Assembly: GCA_003255065.1 (NCBI GenBank)
Contig: QAOA01004917.1
Location: 1-64,000, forward strand
Length of the DNA stretch: 64,000 nt
Direction: 5' to 3'
Source: Cercis canadensis
Lineage: Eukaryota > Streptophyta > Magnoliopsida > Fabales > Fabaceae
Shown here: positions 36,366-48,755 of the stretch, piece by piece
Layout of the letters: each line of letters starts with the position of its first letter
Position numbering within the stretch: the stretch's first letter is position 1
The notes under the pieces: model-generated
The model's database searches: none
What the model saw: the letters and a program-made list of their open reading frames with translations, nothing else
What the model was told of the DNA's origin: nothing
Program-made: the position numbers and the translations under genes

Positions 36366-37835
36366 CTATCCACTCATTGTTTCATTTCCTTTGCTTACTC
36401 TTAATTCTTTTTCTCTTCCTTGGCTCTTGGCCTCTTCTCTCTTTTTGCTCTTCTCTACACTTTTTCCCTCTCCACTCTTTATCTTTTGTCTCTCAAGCTC
36501 ACTAGCTTTCTTAAACTTCATTTGATCTTCAAGGATTTGTCTTGGAGTCATGGGAATCAAAGTGATAGGGTTCTTGTTGAAAACAAATGAGTACTTGTTT
36601 GAAAAGCCCTCATGAGTCACCTTGTGATCGAATTACCAAGGTCTCTCAAGAAGTAAGTGACTAGCTTGCATTGGGACAACATCACACAACACCATGTCTT
36701 CATACTTCCAAATAGAAAATGCAACTAGCACTTGTCTTGTCAGTTTCACTTCACTACCTTCATTTAGCCATTGGAGGAGATGGGGTTTAGGGTGGTTTGA
36801 AGTGGGTAAGTCTAACTTGTCAACTAGAGTCTTGCAAGCAACATTACTGCAACTCCCCTCATCTATGACAACTCCACACACCTTCCCTTTGACTGAGCAT
36901 CTAGTATGGAAAATGTTTTCCCTTTGTGCTTCATCAATTTCCTCCATTTGAGCACTCAAAGCTCTCCTAACTACCTTTAAGTAGTCACCATCTTCAGCTG
37001 TCATACCCTCATCATGCTCTTCCTCACTAGATTCAACCTTTTCTTCCTCTTCATGTTCATTTTCAATCACATACTCCTCTTCCTTAAGGATTATTGCTCT
37101 CTTGTTAGAGCATTGAGAGGCAATGTGCTCTACTCCATGACACCTAAAGCACTTAACATCTCTAAACCTTTAAAGTTGTGAGGCCTCAGGTTTGCCTTTG
37201 GAGGCAAAAGTAGGCTCCTTGGTATGAGGCTTAGGCAGCTCGGGTTTTGGTCTAGGAGTCACCAGTTCCTTGTCTCTCTTCCATGTAGACTTCCATGTTG
37301 AAGTAGTACTTGACCCAAACCTTGAGGAACCCCTCCTTTTAAGTTACCTCTCCACTTGCGTGGCTTTATGAACAAGATCCTCCATGTCACTAAAATGATG
37401 GAGCTCAACCATATTGGCTATTTCCCTATTCAACCCATGAAGAAATCTAGCAATGGTTGCTTCAGCATCTTCCTCAATAATAGCCTGGATCATTGCTACC
37501 TCCATCTCTTTATGGTATTCCTATACACTCTTAGAGCCTTGCACCAAGGCTTGAAGTTTCTGATACAATTCCCTTTGATAGTAGCTTGGAACAAACCTCT
37601 TCCTCATCAAGATCTTCATATCTTCCCAAGAGGTAATTGATCTTTCTCTATTCCTTCTCACATTAGTCATTAGTTGGTCCCACCATGTCAAGGCATAGCT
37701 CACAAACTCTATGGTAGCCAACTTAATTTTCTTGTCTTCGGAATAGTTGCAGCAGCTGAACACAAACTCCATTTTCTTCTCCCGTTCTAAGTACACCTCC
37801 GGATCATTCTTTCCTTGGAAGGAAGGAATGTTCAT
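36366..37835 (-). pseudogene. gag-protease of the inverted-LTR element (broken)
   Basis: Three frames in order. 37521-37835 has the gag core ([26 protein letters not shown]). At about 37095-37170 lies a CCHC knuckle CFRCHGVEHIASQC. 36633-37070 has the protease region, where the catalytic motif reads VVIDEGSCSNVA, so DSG has become DEG. 36366-36620 is a Lys/Glu-rich linker. Frameshifts or stops lie between all parts, and with the changed active site this gag-protease cannot be functional. Confidence 0.82.
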
Positions 37836-38890
37836 TTTAATGGAGCCATAGTCATCATCTATTCTCCTTTCCCTCCTCTCTTCTCTTTCACGATGTGGTC
37901 TTCTTGGAGGAATGATCTCAGTAGAGCTGTCACTAGAATAATGGTCCTCTCTTTCTCCTCTCCTAAGATTAGGGATTGGCTCTCTTGGCTATCCATTCGC
38001 CAATCTTTGTAGTCTTTCCATAATCTCTTCATGCCTCAAATCCATTCTAGCAAAATGTTGTTGCATGACTTGTAAGGTAAATCTCAAATCTAGTGCCTCA
38101 TCACTTTCTTCCACGATTAAGGAATAAAACCTGCACAAAACTAGTTAGAATAAAAGAATCCTCACCAAACTTCTCATGTGTATGACACTTAGGTGTTTAT
38201 CCCTCTTTCACTCGTGTGTGACTCTCTTAGTGGCTTTTACTAAAAATAATCTTACCCTCTCTTGCCTTTTACCACTCTTTTCCTTATTGATACTCTCAAT
38301 AGCAAGCAAAGGCATAGCTGGGCAGCCACTAACACAAGTAGTTCAAACCAAATCAATCATCCAAAATACTAGATTATGAAAGAAGAACAATAATGCACAA
38401 ATAGTGTGGTGTGCACAAGATAGAATAAAAACAAAAGTATGAAAAACAAAATCCCAATTTCAAACTAATTAGAAAATAAACCAAGTTACTAAGAAATACA
38501 CCTTGGTGACAAAAAACAAGGCAGCTAGCCTTTTACCTAAACTTAGTCAATTTGGGCAAATTCTAGCTTACTTTAGCTTAGTCTAGTTGACCATTGCACA
38601 TCTTTTTTTCCACTATGGTTTGTTTTCTTGAAGCACTTTTAACTCTATTGAGATCACTGTTTTTCACCCTCTCATATTGCATAACACGGCCCATGACACG
38701 GTTGCAACACGACTGTGTTCAATGCTTCAATCCTAACACGGTCTTGAACTTGTATGACATGGGGGCATGTTCAACATTCAACCTTCTCAGCCTTCTTAAC
38801 ACGACCTATGTGCCATCTTTTCACTCTTTTTAACTTTTGCCCAGAATTTTCTTTAGCATTGCATTGAATGCTCTGGCATAATAATAATAA

Positions 38891-38934
<44 letters not shown>

Positions 38935-39695
38935 AATTTGCAACAATTGCTAGGCTAGACTTTTAGCTAACTAGAATGAAAGTATAAGCTAAGAAAAATG
39001 CTAATTACCCTTAGATTAAGAATCTAGCCACACTTCAGGGTATTCTCCAAAGCAACTTAAGCAATTTTCATGAGCTTTTCATTAGGATAGAAATGTAATT
39101 AACAGATAATCCAAAATAACTAAAATGGCAAAATGCCAAACTAAGCCTTAGGGGTAGTTACTAAGGACACAAGGGGAAATAACTGAAAAGAATAACTAAA
39201 TCAGATTTGGAAGCATCCAGCCATAGATGTTCTTGAAGAACTCATTCATTCAAGCCAAAATCTAGAACATACAACCAGATTTAAAATTATTCTAACATGG
39301 AATCAATTAAAATCAAGATAATGCTAATTCATCTAACTCAAATTAAAATTCCCGAAATCCATCAATTAAGCCAACCATGGACCGAAATAGAACACAAACA
39401 AAATAGCTTCAGTTCATAAGAATTAGAAGATGAACAACAATGGCAGAAAACCAGAAATAGAGCAGAAACCCAGAAATGACAAATCTGCCCAGATTTGAAT
39501 CAAACAAAGAGAATTCGATTAATCCAAGCTCAATTAGCTTAGATCTAACAAAATCCAAATCAGTCCAATTTCAAAGATTCCATGGATGAAATTTTCAGAG
39601 GTGGACATTTTTTTTTTTTTCAGATTTGTTTTTAAAGATGAAAACAAAGATTAACAACAAAATTTAAGATAGATGCGAACCTTCTTGAAGCCAAT
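37836..39695 (-). other. 5' leader and gag N-terminus region of the inverted-LTR element
   Basis: Decayed leader without clear coding. It contains a TA/TAA microsatellite at 38881-38930. Frames here are accidental. Confidence 0.5.
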
Positions 39696-39707
39696 GCTCT
39701 GATACCA
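39696..39707 (-). other. Primer binding site, initiator tRNA-Met
   Basis: GCTCTGATACCA on the + strand, that is TGGTATCAGAGC on the - strand. Two bases away lies the 21-bp LTR stub TGATATGGATCTGCTTGAACT (39710-39730), the normal 3' end of a 5' LTR. Confidence 0.88.
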
Positions 39708-39732
39708 ATTGATATGGATCTGCTTGAACTAA

Positions 39733-40584
39733 TGATGAGGATCAAGGAAGCCCTCATATTGAAGACCCAAGTGCAACCTAGGCAAAGGAGGAGCTTGTAG
39801 GACCTATGACTAGGTCTAGGGCAAAGCACCTTCAAATGCATATGGGATTGCTGATGAAACAAGTAAGCAAGGAAAGTGACCTGGCTCTAGAGCACACCAA
39901 GAAAGATCAAGTGAGGTGGCTGACTTGCATATCTTCAAAAGATGGGGCACACATCCATGTCAAGCTAGGACACGGTCGTGTCTTGTTGACCAAGAGGCAA
40001 CACGGGCTTGATAGAGGAGGAACACGGGGCGTGTCAAGGATCGTGTCCAGTCAACCGAGACGTGCTGCAATAGGACACGGGCTGGAGAAGGAAGGAACAC
40101 GGGCGTGCCCTAGGCTGTGTCAAGCTAGTTTAGCATTACGAGTTTTAAGTCTTTTTCTGGCCTTTTGTTTTAAGGCCTAGCTGAACCTTTTCCTAACTAT
40201 AAAAGGAGCTGAAGCCTTTGTCTTTAGCAACCAATTAAGAATTAATCAATTGAATTTGAGAGTTTCTCTCTTGTTCTCTCCATGCAGAGCTCAAGCCATC
40301 TAGGGGGTCCTAGCATGGTGTTTCTGAACCTTATCACTCTCCCTTCTCCTCTAGTCTAGAGTGTGGCGGTTTATTCACTTCTTCATACTAGTTCAAGTTG
40401 ATTGTTGATTATACGGGTTAAGGAGGGTCAGTTAAGCTTTGCTGAAACTGGGTTGTCTAGCTTGATTTTCAAAGGTCTTCACATTTGCCATCCATCTTTA
40501 ATTTTCATCTTATTGAACAACCTACTTGGGATCCTTGGCTATTTTTGGATTGGGTTTGGCTTGAGTTCAAGCAGATCCACATCA
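39733..40584 (+). repeat. Second LTR of the element, inverted (+ orientation)
   Basis: 852 bp, starting TGATGAGGATCAAGG and ending GATCCACATCA, then CTATT. It is the reverse complement of 28781-29701 with roughly 4-5% mismatches over the part I compared and one fewer 74-bp unit. Confidence 0.88.
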
Positions 40585-40589
40585 CTATT

Positions 40590-41092
40590 ACATTTAGGTT
40601 TATTGTCTAATATTTATTTGTCATATGGATATAGTTAAAATTGATTACATAGTCAAAGTAGTAATCATCTATAGCCAAAGCCATATATTTTTGTTTCTAT
40701 AGGGCCATAGCATGTCTTTCGAGTACTGTAGAATTGTCCTTTGATTTCTTTAAATTTAAGTTATACCAACTATGTACAATTTAGAACGAAAACATACAAA
40801 AAGCACTTGATGTGAATTATGTCACCATCAAGGGTGTATGATAGAATTCACAATCTTACTTCTTTATATCTATACATAATATCCTCTTCTGATGCACTCT
40901 GGCTCGTGGTAGAGGCCTTTTTTTTTTTTTTTAAATAAAAATTGAGCAAAATAATTTTAGTTTTGATACTTTGGTTACGACTTAATAATAATCTCTTTAA
41001 ATATATGATAATAGGTTATATACAACTCTTTTCTCTTCGTCTTTTTTTTTTTTAAAAAAAAAATACATTTTTTAAATAACAACTATTTTTTA
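40590..41092. other. Non-coding AT-rich stretch
   Basis: Poly(T) and poly(A) runs; no gene or repeat recognised up to the inverted-repeat arm at 41093. Confidence 0.4.
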
Positions 41093-41370
41093 GCAAAATG
41101 ATAATTTTTTTTCTATAACTTTACACCTTATTTCAATTTCATCTGAAAACTTTCTTTTGTTCTATTTTCATCTCAAATATTTCCAAATAGTACTGATGTT
41201 TTCCCAACCCCTAATTCTGTTATACAAAATTAAAAACTAACGAAAAATCCATAGTTAGATTACATGGATAATATTGCATATGTGTGGCATGGGAATGTGC
41301 CAAATGGGATAAATACTCAGATTGAGTTGGTCAAAATACATCGTTTCACAATAGATGGAATCCACCATCA
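41093..41370 (+). repeat. Left arm of a long inverted repeat (partner 51310-51582)
   Basis: Shares with the reverse complement of 51310-51582 the ordered blocks GCAAAATG, ATAACTTTACACCT, ATTTCAATTT, AAACTTTCTTTTGTTC, TAGATTAC, GGCATGGGAAT, GCCAAAT and TTGAGTTGG. Such arms of about 270 bp resemble Mutator-like long TIRs. Confidence 0.6.
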
Positions 41371-41773
41371 TGAACATCATATGAAATCCTCCATCGGATT
41401 ACAGAAACCACAAGTTCTTGTGGAGTGAGCGGGTAGAAGCACAAGAGCAATCCTCGATTTCATCCTTTAATTGGCGTTAGAGGTTGAAATCACTTATCTA
41501 TTTTAGATTTAAGGCGCATGAAGGATTATCTTTTTCTGAAGAAACCAGCTTTAGACAAGAAAATATGAAAACTAAAACTTAAGTTACAGAGGCACATATT
41601 CTCTTTTTCTTCCCTCTGAAAGTAACTTCTTATCGATAAGAATTTATCATTAACTGTTAATGTGACTTGAATTAGTGAGGGCACATGAAGCACCATAGAC
41701 TCTCACACATGCTAGCATTGTTATTATTCATTCTTGCACTAAAAGACAAAACTCACATGCATATGGTTTATGC

Positions 41774-43062
41774 ATTTGTGATAACTCTATGAAATAGAGT
41801 TATTACAGCTCTAATTATGCTTAAGTTAGCTAGTTCTTAAGTTAGTTTTGCATGAATGTGTGCTATTTATATCTTGTTATTTAGTAGATTTAGTTAGCTA
41901 TCAATTAGTTGTTTTATTTAATTTTCTAGCATGTTTTAGCTCATTCATATTCCCCTTGTATTGTTTTTATAGGTTAGAGCATTAAGAAATTGAAGTTAGA
42001 GACTCAATGTGAAAATTCAAGTGTGTGAACAGTACCACACTCAGTGTGAACAGTACCACGCCCAGCGCCAGCACCCCAGATTGCCACGTATTCTCATTAA
42101 AGCCAGTGCTCAGCACTGGCGCACACTCTGCTGTGCCATTTTGCTGACTCCTTTAAATTCTAACCTAATGTTTTGAGAAGGGGATGGAGAGACAGAGGGA
42201 TATGGAGAGGAGGCGCCATCAAGGAGCAGGAGGAGAGAGCTGGAGCTCTATTGGTGACGATTGAGACTCAGATTTCTCCTAGTTTTTACTCTCCTCTCTC
42301 ATTATGAACTCTATTTCTCTGTTTTTCTGGTTTAAATATGTGTAGCTAAACTCTCTTAGTTAGGGGATTGATGTAACTCGGATTTTGATGAAGCTTTGTT
42401 GTTGAATAATGTTATTTTGATGCAAATCTATTTGTTGGAGTAGATTTTACCGTTCTTAATGCTTTTGAATGTTTGGCCACCATTTGAATGATTTATTGGC
42501 TCATATTGATGCTAAGGATAGTAAGATATGGGTATGCCCTTGTAATCTTTACCATAAATCAAGTTAATCTAGGAATAAATAACTTAGTTTATGTGGTCTT
42601 GAATTAATTTCCTAGAGCTTAATCACCTAGACAAGTTAATTGTACCAAGGAATTGGGCAATTAGTTGGGATAGGGAGGATTGTTTCTCCAAGGGATTGGG
42701 TTCAATCAAATTAGGGAAATTAGCCAACACCAAATGATTCGTATTTAGAATAACTTATTCTTCAGTGATTCAAAGGTTATTTTGTCTATGAAGTAACCGG
42801 AGTCAAATTCGAGTGAAATCAACCTCTAACTTTCTTTTGTTCATTGTTAATTTCTTAGTTTAATTGTTATTAAATTGTTCTTGCTTTATTTTCTAGCTTT
42901 AATTATCAAACATTCTTAAACCATCGATCTATCCAAATAGAATCATTATTGGTGAAATTGGTAGTTGCTAGCCTTAATCCTCATCGGAATGATACTTTAC
43001 TTATCATTATATTACTTATGTGACCTAGTATACTTGTCGGTATAAAAATCCACATCAATTTG
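41774..43062 (+). mobile_element. Solo LTR with perfect target duplication
   Basis: 41779-43057 (1279 bp) begins TGATAACTCTATGAAATAGAG and ends ATCCACATCA. The flanks are ATTTG at 41774-41778 and 43058-43062. The end region (GGAATGATACTTTACTTATC ... TACTTGTCGG) is of the kind found at the 3' end of Athila/Tat-like LTRs. Single LTR, no internal region. Confidence 0.82.
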
Positions 43063-43166
43063 CCAACTACCTGATTCACTTTGTCAAAGTTGGCATTTGA
43101 TGGCAGTAGAAGTAGAAAATTGGTACACTTAAAAGCTACCATTTTTAGCCTATGTATGAATCAGCC

Positions 43167-43436
43167 TCTTAAAGTTAAGTGTCAGTTGTAGGATTTAGTG
43201 GAGCAGTTTGCAGCTGCTTTGAGATAATGATCTCCTATTATTAGGGACATGCAGTTTGCTTTTCTCTTTAGCCTAGTCTATTACCACGTTAGTAGGTTTG
43301 TTAAAACATGGGTTAAATATTTTTCTGATTCAGTTATCTTTTAAGGCTTCTTAAAGCCAGTCTAGTTGTTTTCAGTTAATGCAGAAGTTCATTCTCCCAA
43401 ATTATTACTTGCTTTACAAACACTTAGAGTTTAACA
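43167..43436 (+). repeat. 5' LTR of the Copia element
   Basis: 270 bp, matching 47215-47473 plus 48693-48702. Its first bases read TCTTAAAG instead of TGTTAAAG. Confidence 0.82.
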
Positions 43437-43438
43437 AT

Positions 43439-43450
43439 TGGTATCAGAGC
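43439..43450 (+). other. Primer binding site, initiator tRNA-Met
   Basis: TGGTATCAGAGC, two bases after the 5' LTR. Confidence 0.88.
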
Positions 43451-43499
43451 TCCATCACGGGGTTGTTGATTGAGACGTGAGAAGCAGTAGTCTTCTGAT

Positions 43500-46400
43500 A
43501 TGGCGATGGAAAGCAATTTCGTGCAACCATTGATTCCAAAGTTTTCTAGGCACTCATGGAAAACTTCTTGAGATTGAAGGAATATTGGAGTTTGGTGGAA
43601 TAAGGGATCCCTGCAGCAGCAGAATGAGTGGAACTTACAGAAGGACAGAAGAAAGCGATTGATGATCTGAAGTTGAAGGATTTGAAGACCAAGAACTACC
43701 TCTTCCAGGCCATTGATTGATCAATCCTAGAGACCATTTTGAATAAAGACACAGCTAAGGACATTTGGGACTTCTTGAAGCAGAAATACCAGGGAACAGC
43801 ACGAGTCAAACGTGCACAACTACAAGCTCTTCGAAATTTGACTATGTTATTTGTTCAATTAAGGAGTCTAATGATCTAGGCACTCTATCCATTGATTAAT
43901 TACAAAGCAGTCTGCATGAGCAAGCCCTCAAAGTTACCCATGAAGATAAATCAAGAGGAAGCGGACGTGGTCGTGGTGGTTTTCAAGGATGAGGATGGGG
44001 AAGAGGTAGAGAACGCTTTAACAAGTCTACTATCGAATGCTACAACTGTCATGAACTAGGGCATTTTCAGTATGAGTGCCCAAAGAAGGAGAGAGAGAGA
44101 CAAGGGCAAATTATGTAGAAGCTAATGAAGAGATGTTGTTAATGACATATATGGATGTGGAGGAAGCTAGCAAAGAAGAGGTTAGGTTTCTTGACTCAGG
44201 TTGTAGCAATCACATGTGCAAATTTTAGAGAATCTGTGAAGCTAGGCAACAACTTGAGCATGGAAATGATGGGAAAAGGAAATGTAAGGTTTCAAGTGAA
44301 TGGGATTGTGCAAGTGATCACTTGAGTGTTCTATGTACTAGCCTTGAAGAACAACCTACTAAGCATTGGACAGCTACAAGAAAGAGGGAAGTGTAAGATT
44401 TATCATCCTGAGAGAGGTTTGATCATAGAGATCTCGATGTCATCAAATAGAATGTTCACTTTGCTTGTTCGACCTCAACCAAAGGAAAAAACCTGTTTCA
44501 ACACCATTACAGAAGATCCAGCTCGTCTTTGGCTTTACAGATATGGGCATCTAAGTTATAGTGGCTTAAAAACACTTCAGGAGAAGGATATGGTGTGGGG
44601 ACTGCCACAACTCAATGCTCCCTTGAAAGTATGTGAAGGCTGCTTGGTAGGGAAACAACAAAGAGATCCATTTTCCTAAAGAGAGCACTTGGAGGGCTTC
44701 TCAAATTCTTCAACTTGTGCATGCTGACATATGTGGACCAATCAAGCTAATCTCCAATGGCAAAAAGAGGTATTTGATTAGTTTGATTGATTATTTCAGT
44801 AGAAAAACTTGGATTTATTTATTGGTAGAAAAATCATAAGCATTTGTTACTTTCAAAAATTTTAAGAATCTTGTTGAGAAAGAAACTTGTGTATACATAA
44901 GAAGTCTGAGAATTGATTGAGGTGGTGAATTCACTTCCAAAGAATTTATTAATATCTGTAGTGAGAATGGCATTTGACAGCAACTAACAGCTGCATACAC
45001 TCTGCAACAAAATGGTGTTGCAGAAAGGAAGAACATAACCATTATGAACTTGGTTCAAAGCATGCTCATAGAGAAAAAGTTCCCAAAGTATTTTGGCCTG
45101 AAGCTGTTAATTGGATTGTTCACGTCCTTAATAGGAGTCCTACTCTAGCAGTGAGAAACATCACTCCAGAAGAAGCATGGAGCGGATACAAACCTTAAGT
45201 TGCTTATTTCAGAATATTTGGATGTGTTGCACATGTTCACATTCCAGATAACAAGAGAACTAAGCTTGATGACAAAAGCTTGAAGTGCATATTGCTTGGA
45301 GTTAATGAGGAGTCAAAAGCATATAGGTTGTATGATCTAGTTTGACAAAAGATAATTGTGAGTAGGGATGTAAAGTTTAAGGAAGATAGTAACTGGGATT
45401 GGGATGAAAATCATCAAGAAAAAATTATGGTTGATCTAGAATGGAGTAATAGTAATGAAGCTGTTGAAAATGAACTAGAAAATGTTATTGCAGATGAATC
45501 AGCAAATGAATCAGCAGGAGAACACTCATCTATTTTCAATGAGGGAAGAATCAGGAGGCCACCAATTTGGATGAGAGATTATGTGAGTGGTGAAGGTCTC
45601 TCTGAAAAGGAAGACACAACATACTTGGCTATATTTGCAGGCAGTGATCGTATTTGCTATAATGAAGCTGTAAAAAGTGCTAAATGGAGGAAATCAATGG
45701 ATACAGAAATAGAAGCCATTGAAAGAAATGATACTTGGGAATTGACAAACTTACCTGTAAGTGGAAAGAAGATTGGGTAAAATGGATCTTTAAGACAAAA
45801 CTCAAGGAGAATGGGGACGTGGACAAGTACAAGGCACGACTTGTGGCCAAGGGATATGCACAAAAACATGGAGTTGATTATGCTGCTAAGTTTTTGTACC
45901 TGTTGCTAGGCTAGACACAATTAGATTGGTGATTTCTCTTGCAGCACAGAAAGAGTGGACCATTTATCAGCTAGATGTTAAATCAACTTTCTTACATGGA
46001 GAGCTAAGTGAGGAAATCTATGTCGAACAACCACCTGGCTATGTGCAGAAAGGCAATGAGCAAAAGGTGTACAAACTACAGAAGGCTTTATATGGACTTA
46101 AACAAGCCCCTCGTGCTTGGTACAGTCGCATAGTCTTACTTTGTGAAGCAAGGTTTCAAAAAGTGTCCCTATGAGCACACTCTATTCATCAAAATGGAAA
46201 TTGGAGGTAAAATTTTAATTGTTTGTCTCTATGTTGATGACCTCATTTTTACTGGAAATTATGAACATATGTTTGCTGAGTTCAAACAATCTATGATGAT
46301 TGAGTTTGATATGATTGATCTTGGAAAGATGAGATACTTTCTTGGTATTGAAATAATGCAAAATTCAAATGGAATCTTTGTTGGTCAAAAGAAATATGCA

Positions 46401-47187
46401 CAGGAGGTATTGGAGAGGTTCGAAATGAATGAATGCAATCCAGTTAACAACCCTATTGTTCCTGGTTCGAAACTTGTGAAAGATATGAATGGCTTGAAGG
46501 TGGATAGTACTTTCTATAAGCAGATCGTGGAAAGCTTAATGTATTTGACTGCTACACGACCTAATATGGTGTTTGTGGTAAGTCTCATCAGCACATACAT
46601 GGAGAATCCAACCGAGCTTTACCTACAAACAGCAAAGAGAGTGCTAAGATATTTGAAAGGTACCATCAACTTTGGATTATTCTACAGGAAGGGAGGAGAT
46701 GTGCAGCTGAGTGCTTTCACAAACAACGATTATGCTGGAGATATAGAAGACAGAAAGAGCACTTCAGGATATGTATTTATGTTGAGTTCAGGAGTTGTAC
46801 CTTGGTCCTCAAAGAAACAATCTGTAGTCACCTTGTGCACCACTGAAGCTGAATTCATAGTTGTTGCTTCATGTGCTTCTCAAGCAGTGTGGCTGAGGAG
46901 AATCTTGAAGCAATTAGATCATGCTTAATAGGATCCCACTACAATTCATTGTGATACAAATTCAGCTATAAAGCTCTCTAAGAATCCAGTGATGCATGGT
47001 CGTAGCAAGCACATAGATGTTCATTTTCATTTTCTTCAAGAGCTAACAAATGATGGAGTTGTGAAGATGGTCCATTGTCATTCTCAAGAACAAGTTGCAG
47101 ATATAATGACTAAGCCTTTAAAGCTAGATGACTTCTTGAAGATGTGTGATCTTATGGGTGTTTGTTCAGATTCAAGTGTAAACTGAT
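43500..47187 (+). pseudogene. Copia gag-pol, multiply broken
   Basis: Starts MAMESNFVQPLIPKF at 43500. The gag CCHC knuckle CYNCHELGHFQYEC lies at about 44038-44080 and the protease motif FLDSGCSNHMC at about 44188-44220. Pre-integrase LWLYRYGHLSYSGL and GCLVGKQQRDPFS lie in 44326-44679; an integrase remnant (WPEAVNWIVHVLNRSPT) in 44974-45198. RT begins in 45926-46174 ([20 protein letters not shown]), and the YVDD box (CLYVDDLIFTGN) and RNase H (KSTSGYVFMLSSGVVPWSS, CTTEAEFIV) lie in 46143-46928. The tail SKHIDVHFHFLQE lies in 46989-47186. At least eight stops or frameshifts interrupt it, so it is not functional. Confidence 0.87.
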
Positions 47188-47470
47188 GCTGATAGCATAC
47201 AATTCAAGGGAGGATGTTAAAGTTAAGTTTCAGTTGTAGGATTTAGTGGAGCAGTTTGCAACGGCTTTGAGATAATGATATTATTAGGGACAAGTAGTTT
47301 GCTTTTCTCTTTGGCCTAGTCTATTACCATGGTAGTGGGTTTGTTAAAACGTGGGTTAAATATTTTTCTGATTTAGTTATCTTTCTTGTAAGGCTTCATA
47401 AAGCCAGTCCAGTTGTTTTCAGTTAATGCAGAAGTTCATTCTCCCAAATTATGACTTGCTTTACAAACAC

Positions 47471-48692
47471 TTAGGGGGCGTTTGGTAAAGAATTTTTTTT
47501 TAAGTTTTTTGGGAATCATAACTTGAGAAACTAGGGCCTGTTTGAAATTTGTTTTTAAAAACAGTTTTTTGTTTTTGAAAACAAGAAAACTTGTTTGGTA
47601 AAATTATTTTTGAAAACTGTTTTTAAAAATTTCTTCTCACAAAACCGTTTTAAAAACAAGAAAACAAGAACAAGAAATAGCTGTTTTCAAAAACTATTTT
47701 TAAAAACAAAAAAACAAAATACTTTCAAACACACCCTAAGATTCTCATATTTGGTACAAGGTTTTAAAAAAAAATTCCTAAGCAAATAGGATTCTTGGAA
47801 ATAGTTTTGGGGCAAATTTCCCACAAAAAAAATCTCATAGGAGAGGTTGGATTCTTAGATTTTCCCATGTCATGGGAAAGTTTATTAGACATAAAAAGAC
47901 ATATATACCCTTCATTAATAGCATAATCGTAATAATATCAAAATTAAAACAAACAAATAAATAAAAGTAAATAAAATTAAATTAAATAAAAAAAATAAAA
48001 AAGTAAATAATACTAAAATTGAAAGTTACTTTTTACCGTGCATAAAGTTTTTTAGACCCAAGTATATGCCAGGAAAAAAAATGTTGAGCCATGAACCAAT
48101 AGATAAGGAAAATAAAGAACAACAGTAATTATTATTATTATTTTTAACCGTGCATAAGGTCTTCATTAGCCAAAAAAAAGTGAATTCATAAGGTGTTGGA
48201 ATAAAGTTGAAATCACGACAATACACTGATTGATTGTTTTTCTTTTTTTGGAATTGATTCTAAGATTTTGCCCAATTAATTCTCTTCAAATCTAAAAAGA
48301 ACTAACCCATACATACATTAGTGATAATGATAGTAATAAGAGAAATTATTCTGCTATGTCTAATACAGGACATCAAAGCAGCCAAAGCATAACATGTACC
48401 AATAAAATTCAGATAATTAGCCAAAGTAGAAAGGCAAAAGTTATTTTTCTAAAACTAAAATTAGGGGTACTTTTGAAAAAATAATAAGTATTCCTAGAAA
48501 AGTAATATTTGAACCAAACATAGGGATAGGAAATATTGTCTCACATTCCCGAGAATATTTAAGGTCAACCAAACATAAATTGTAACATTCCTCGGAACCA
48601 CATTCCCAGGAACAAAATTCTCAGGAATGAGATTCCTAGGAATGATGTTTCCTGGGAATGAAAAAAAAAATTGTATACCAAACGCCCCCTTA
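47471..48692. mobile_element. Tourist-like (PIF/Harbinger) TIR element in the Copia LTR
   Basis: 47474-48689 (1216 bp) begins GGGGGCGTTTGGTA and ends TACCAAACGCCCCC, perfect inverted repeats, flanked by TTA at 47471-47473 and 48690-48692. The uninterrupted 5' LTR has a single TTA at this place, which proves insertion. No transposase. Confidence 0.88.
47533..47736. mobile_element. Small MITE nested in the Tourist-like element
   Basis: Begins AGGGCCTGTTTGAAA and ends TTTCAAACACACCCT, inverted with two mismatches. The interior (TTTTTAAAAACAG and AAAACAAGAAAAC words) is itself largely palindromic. Flanking duplications are not clear. Confidence 0.6.
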
Positions 48693-48755
48693 GAGTTTAA
48701 CAAACATGTTTTATTCTTGGGCACTTCAATTAATGAAGGTGGTTGGATGAAGCTT

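Larger units (their letters stand above)
28776..40589 (-). mobile_element. CRM-like Ty3/gypsy element with LTRs in opposite orientation
   Basis: The element proper is 28781-40584, flanked by a perfect CTATT duplication (28776-28780, 40585-40589). The internal region is on the - strand. The left LTR (28781-29701) has the normal orientation for a - strand element. The right LTR (39733-40584) is inverted. Between the primer site and the right LTR only a 21-bp stub of a normal 5' LTR remains (39710-39730). Coding is close to the first CRM-like element but decayed by frameshifts, and is interrupted by a 3.9-kb solo LTR. Confidence 0.85.
43167..48702 (+). mobile_element. Degenerate Copia retrotransposon
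   Basis: 5' LTR 43167-43436 and 3' LTR 47215-48702 (the latter enlarged by a MITE). The ends are TGTTAAAG / TTTAACA in the 3' copy. The LTRs differ by about 6% plus indels, so it is older than the two intact Ty3 elements. The order gag, protease, integrase, RT, RNase H is the Copia order. I found no target duplication (left CAGCC, right AACAT), which suggests later change or recombination at one end. Confidence 0.85.
47215..48702 (+). repeat. 3' LTR of the Copia element (interrupted)
   Basis: Starts after the purine tract CAAGGGAGGA. LTR sequence is 47215-47473 and 48693-48702, with a 1216-bp MITE-like insertion and the TTA duplication in between. Confidence 0.82.

Noticed and set aside
39710..40584. 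Right LTR of the second CRM-like element as a separate solo LTR inserted into the normal 5' LTR
   Set aside because: The 5 bases on its two sides (ACTAA and CTATT) do not match and no remainder of a normal LTR follows it, whereas CTATT matches the far left end of the whole element.
48026..48226. 66-codon frame on the - strand in the MITE
   Set aside because: Internal to a Tourist-like element, AT-rich and without domain.
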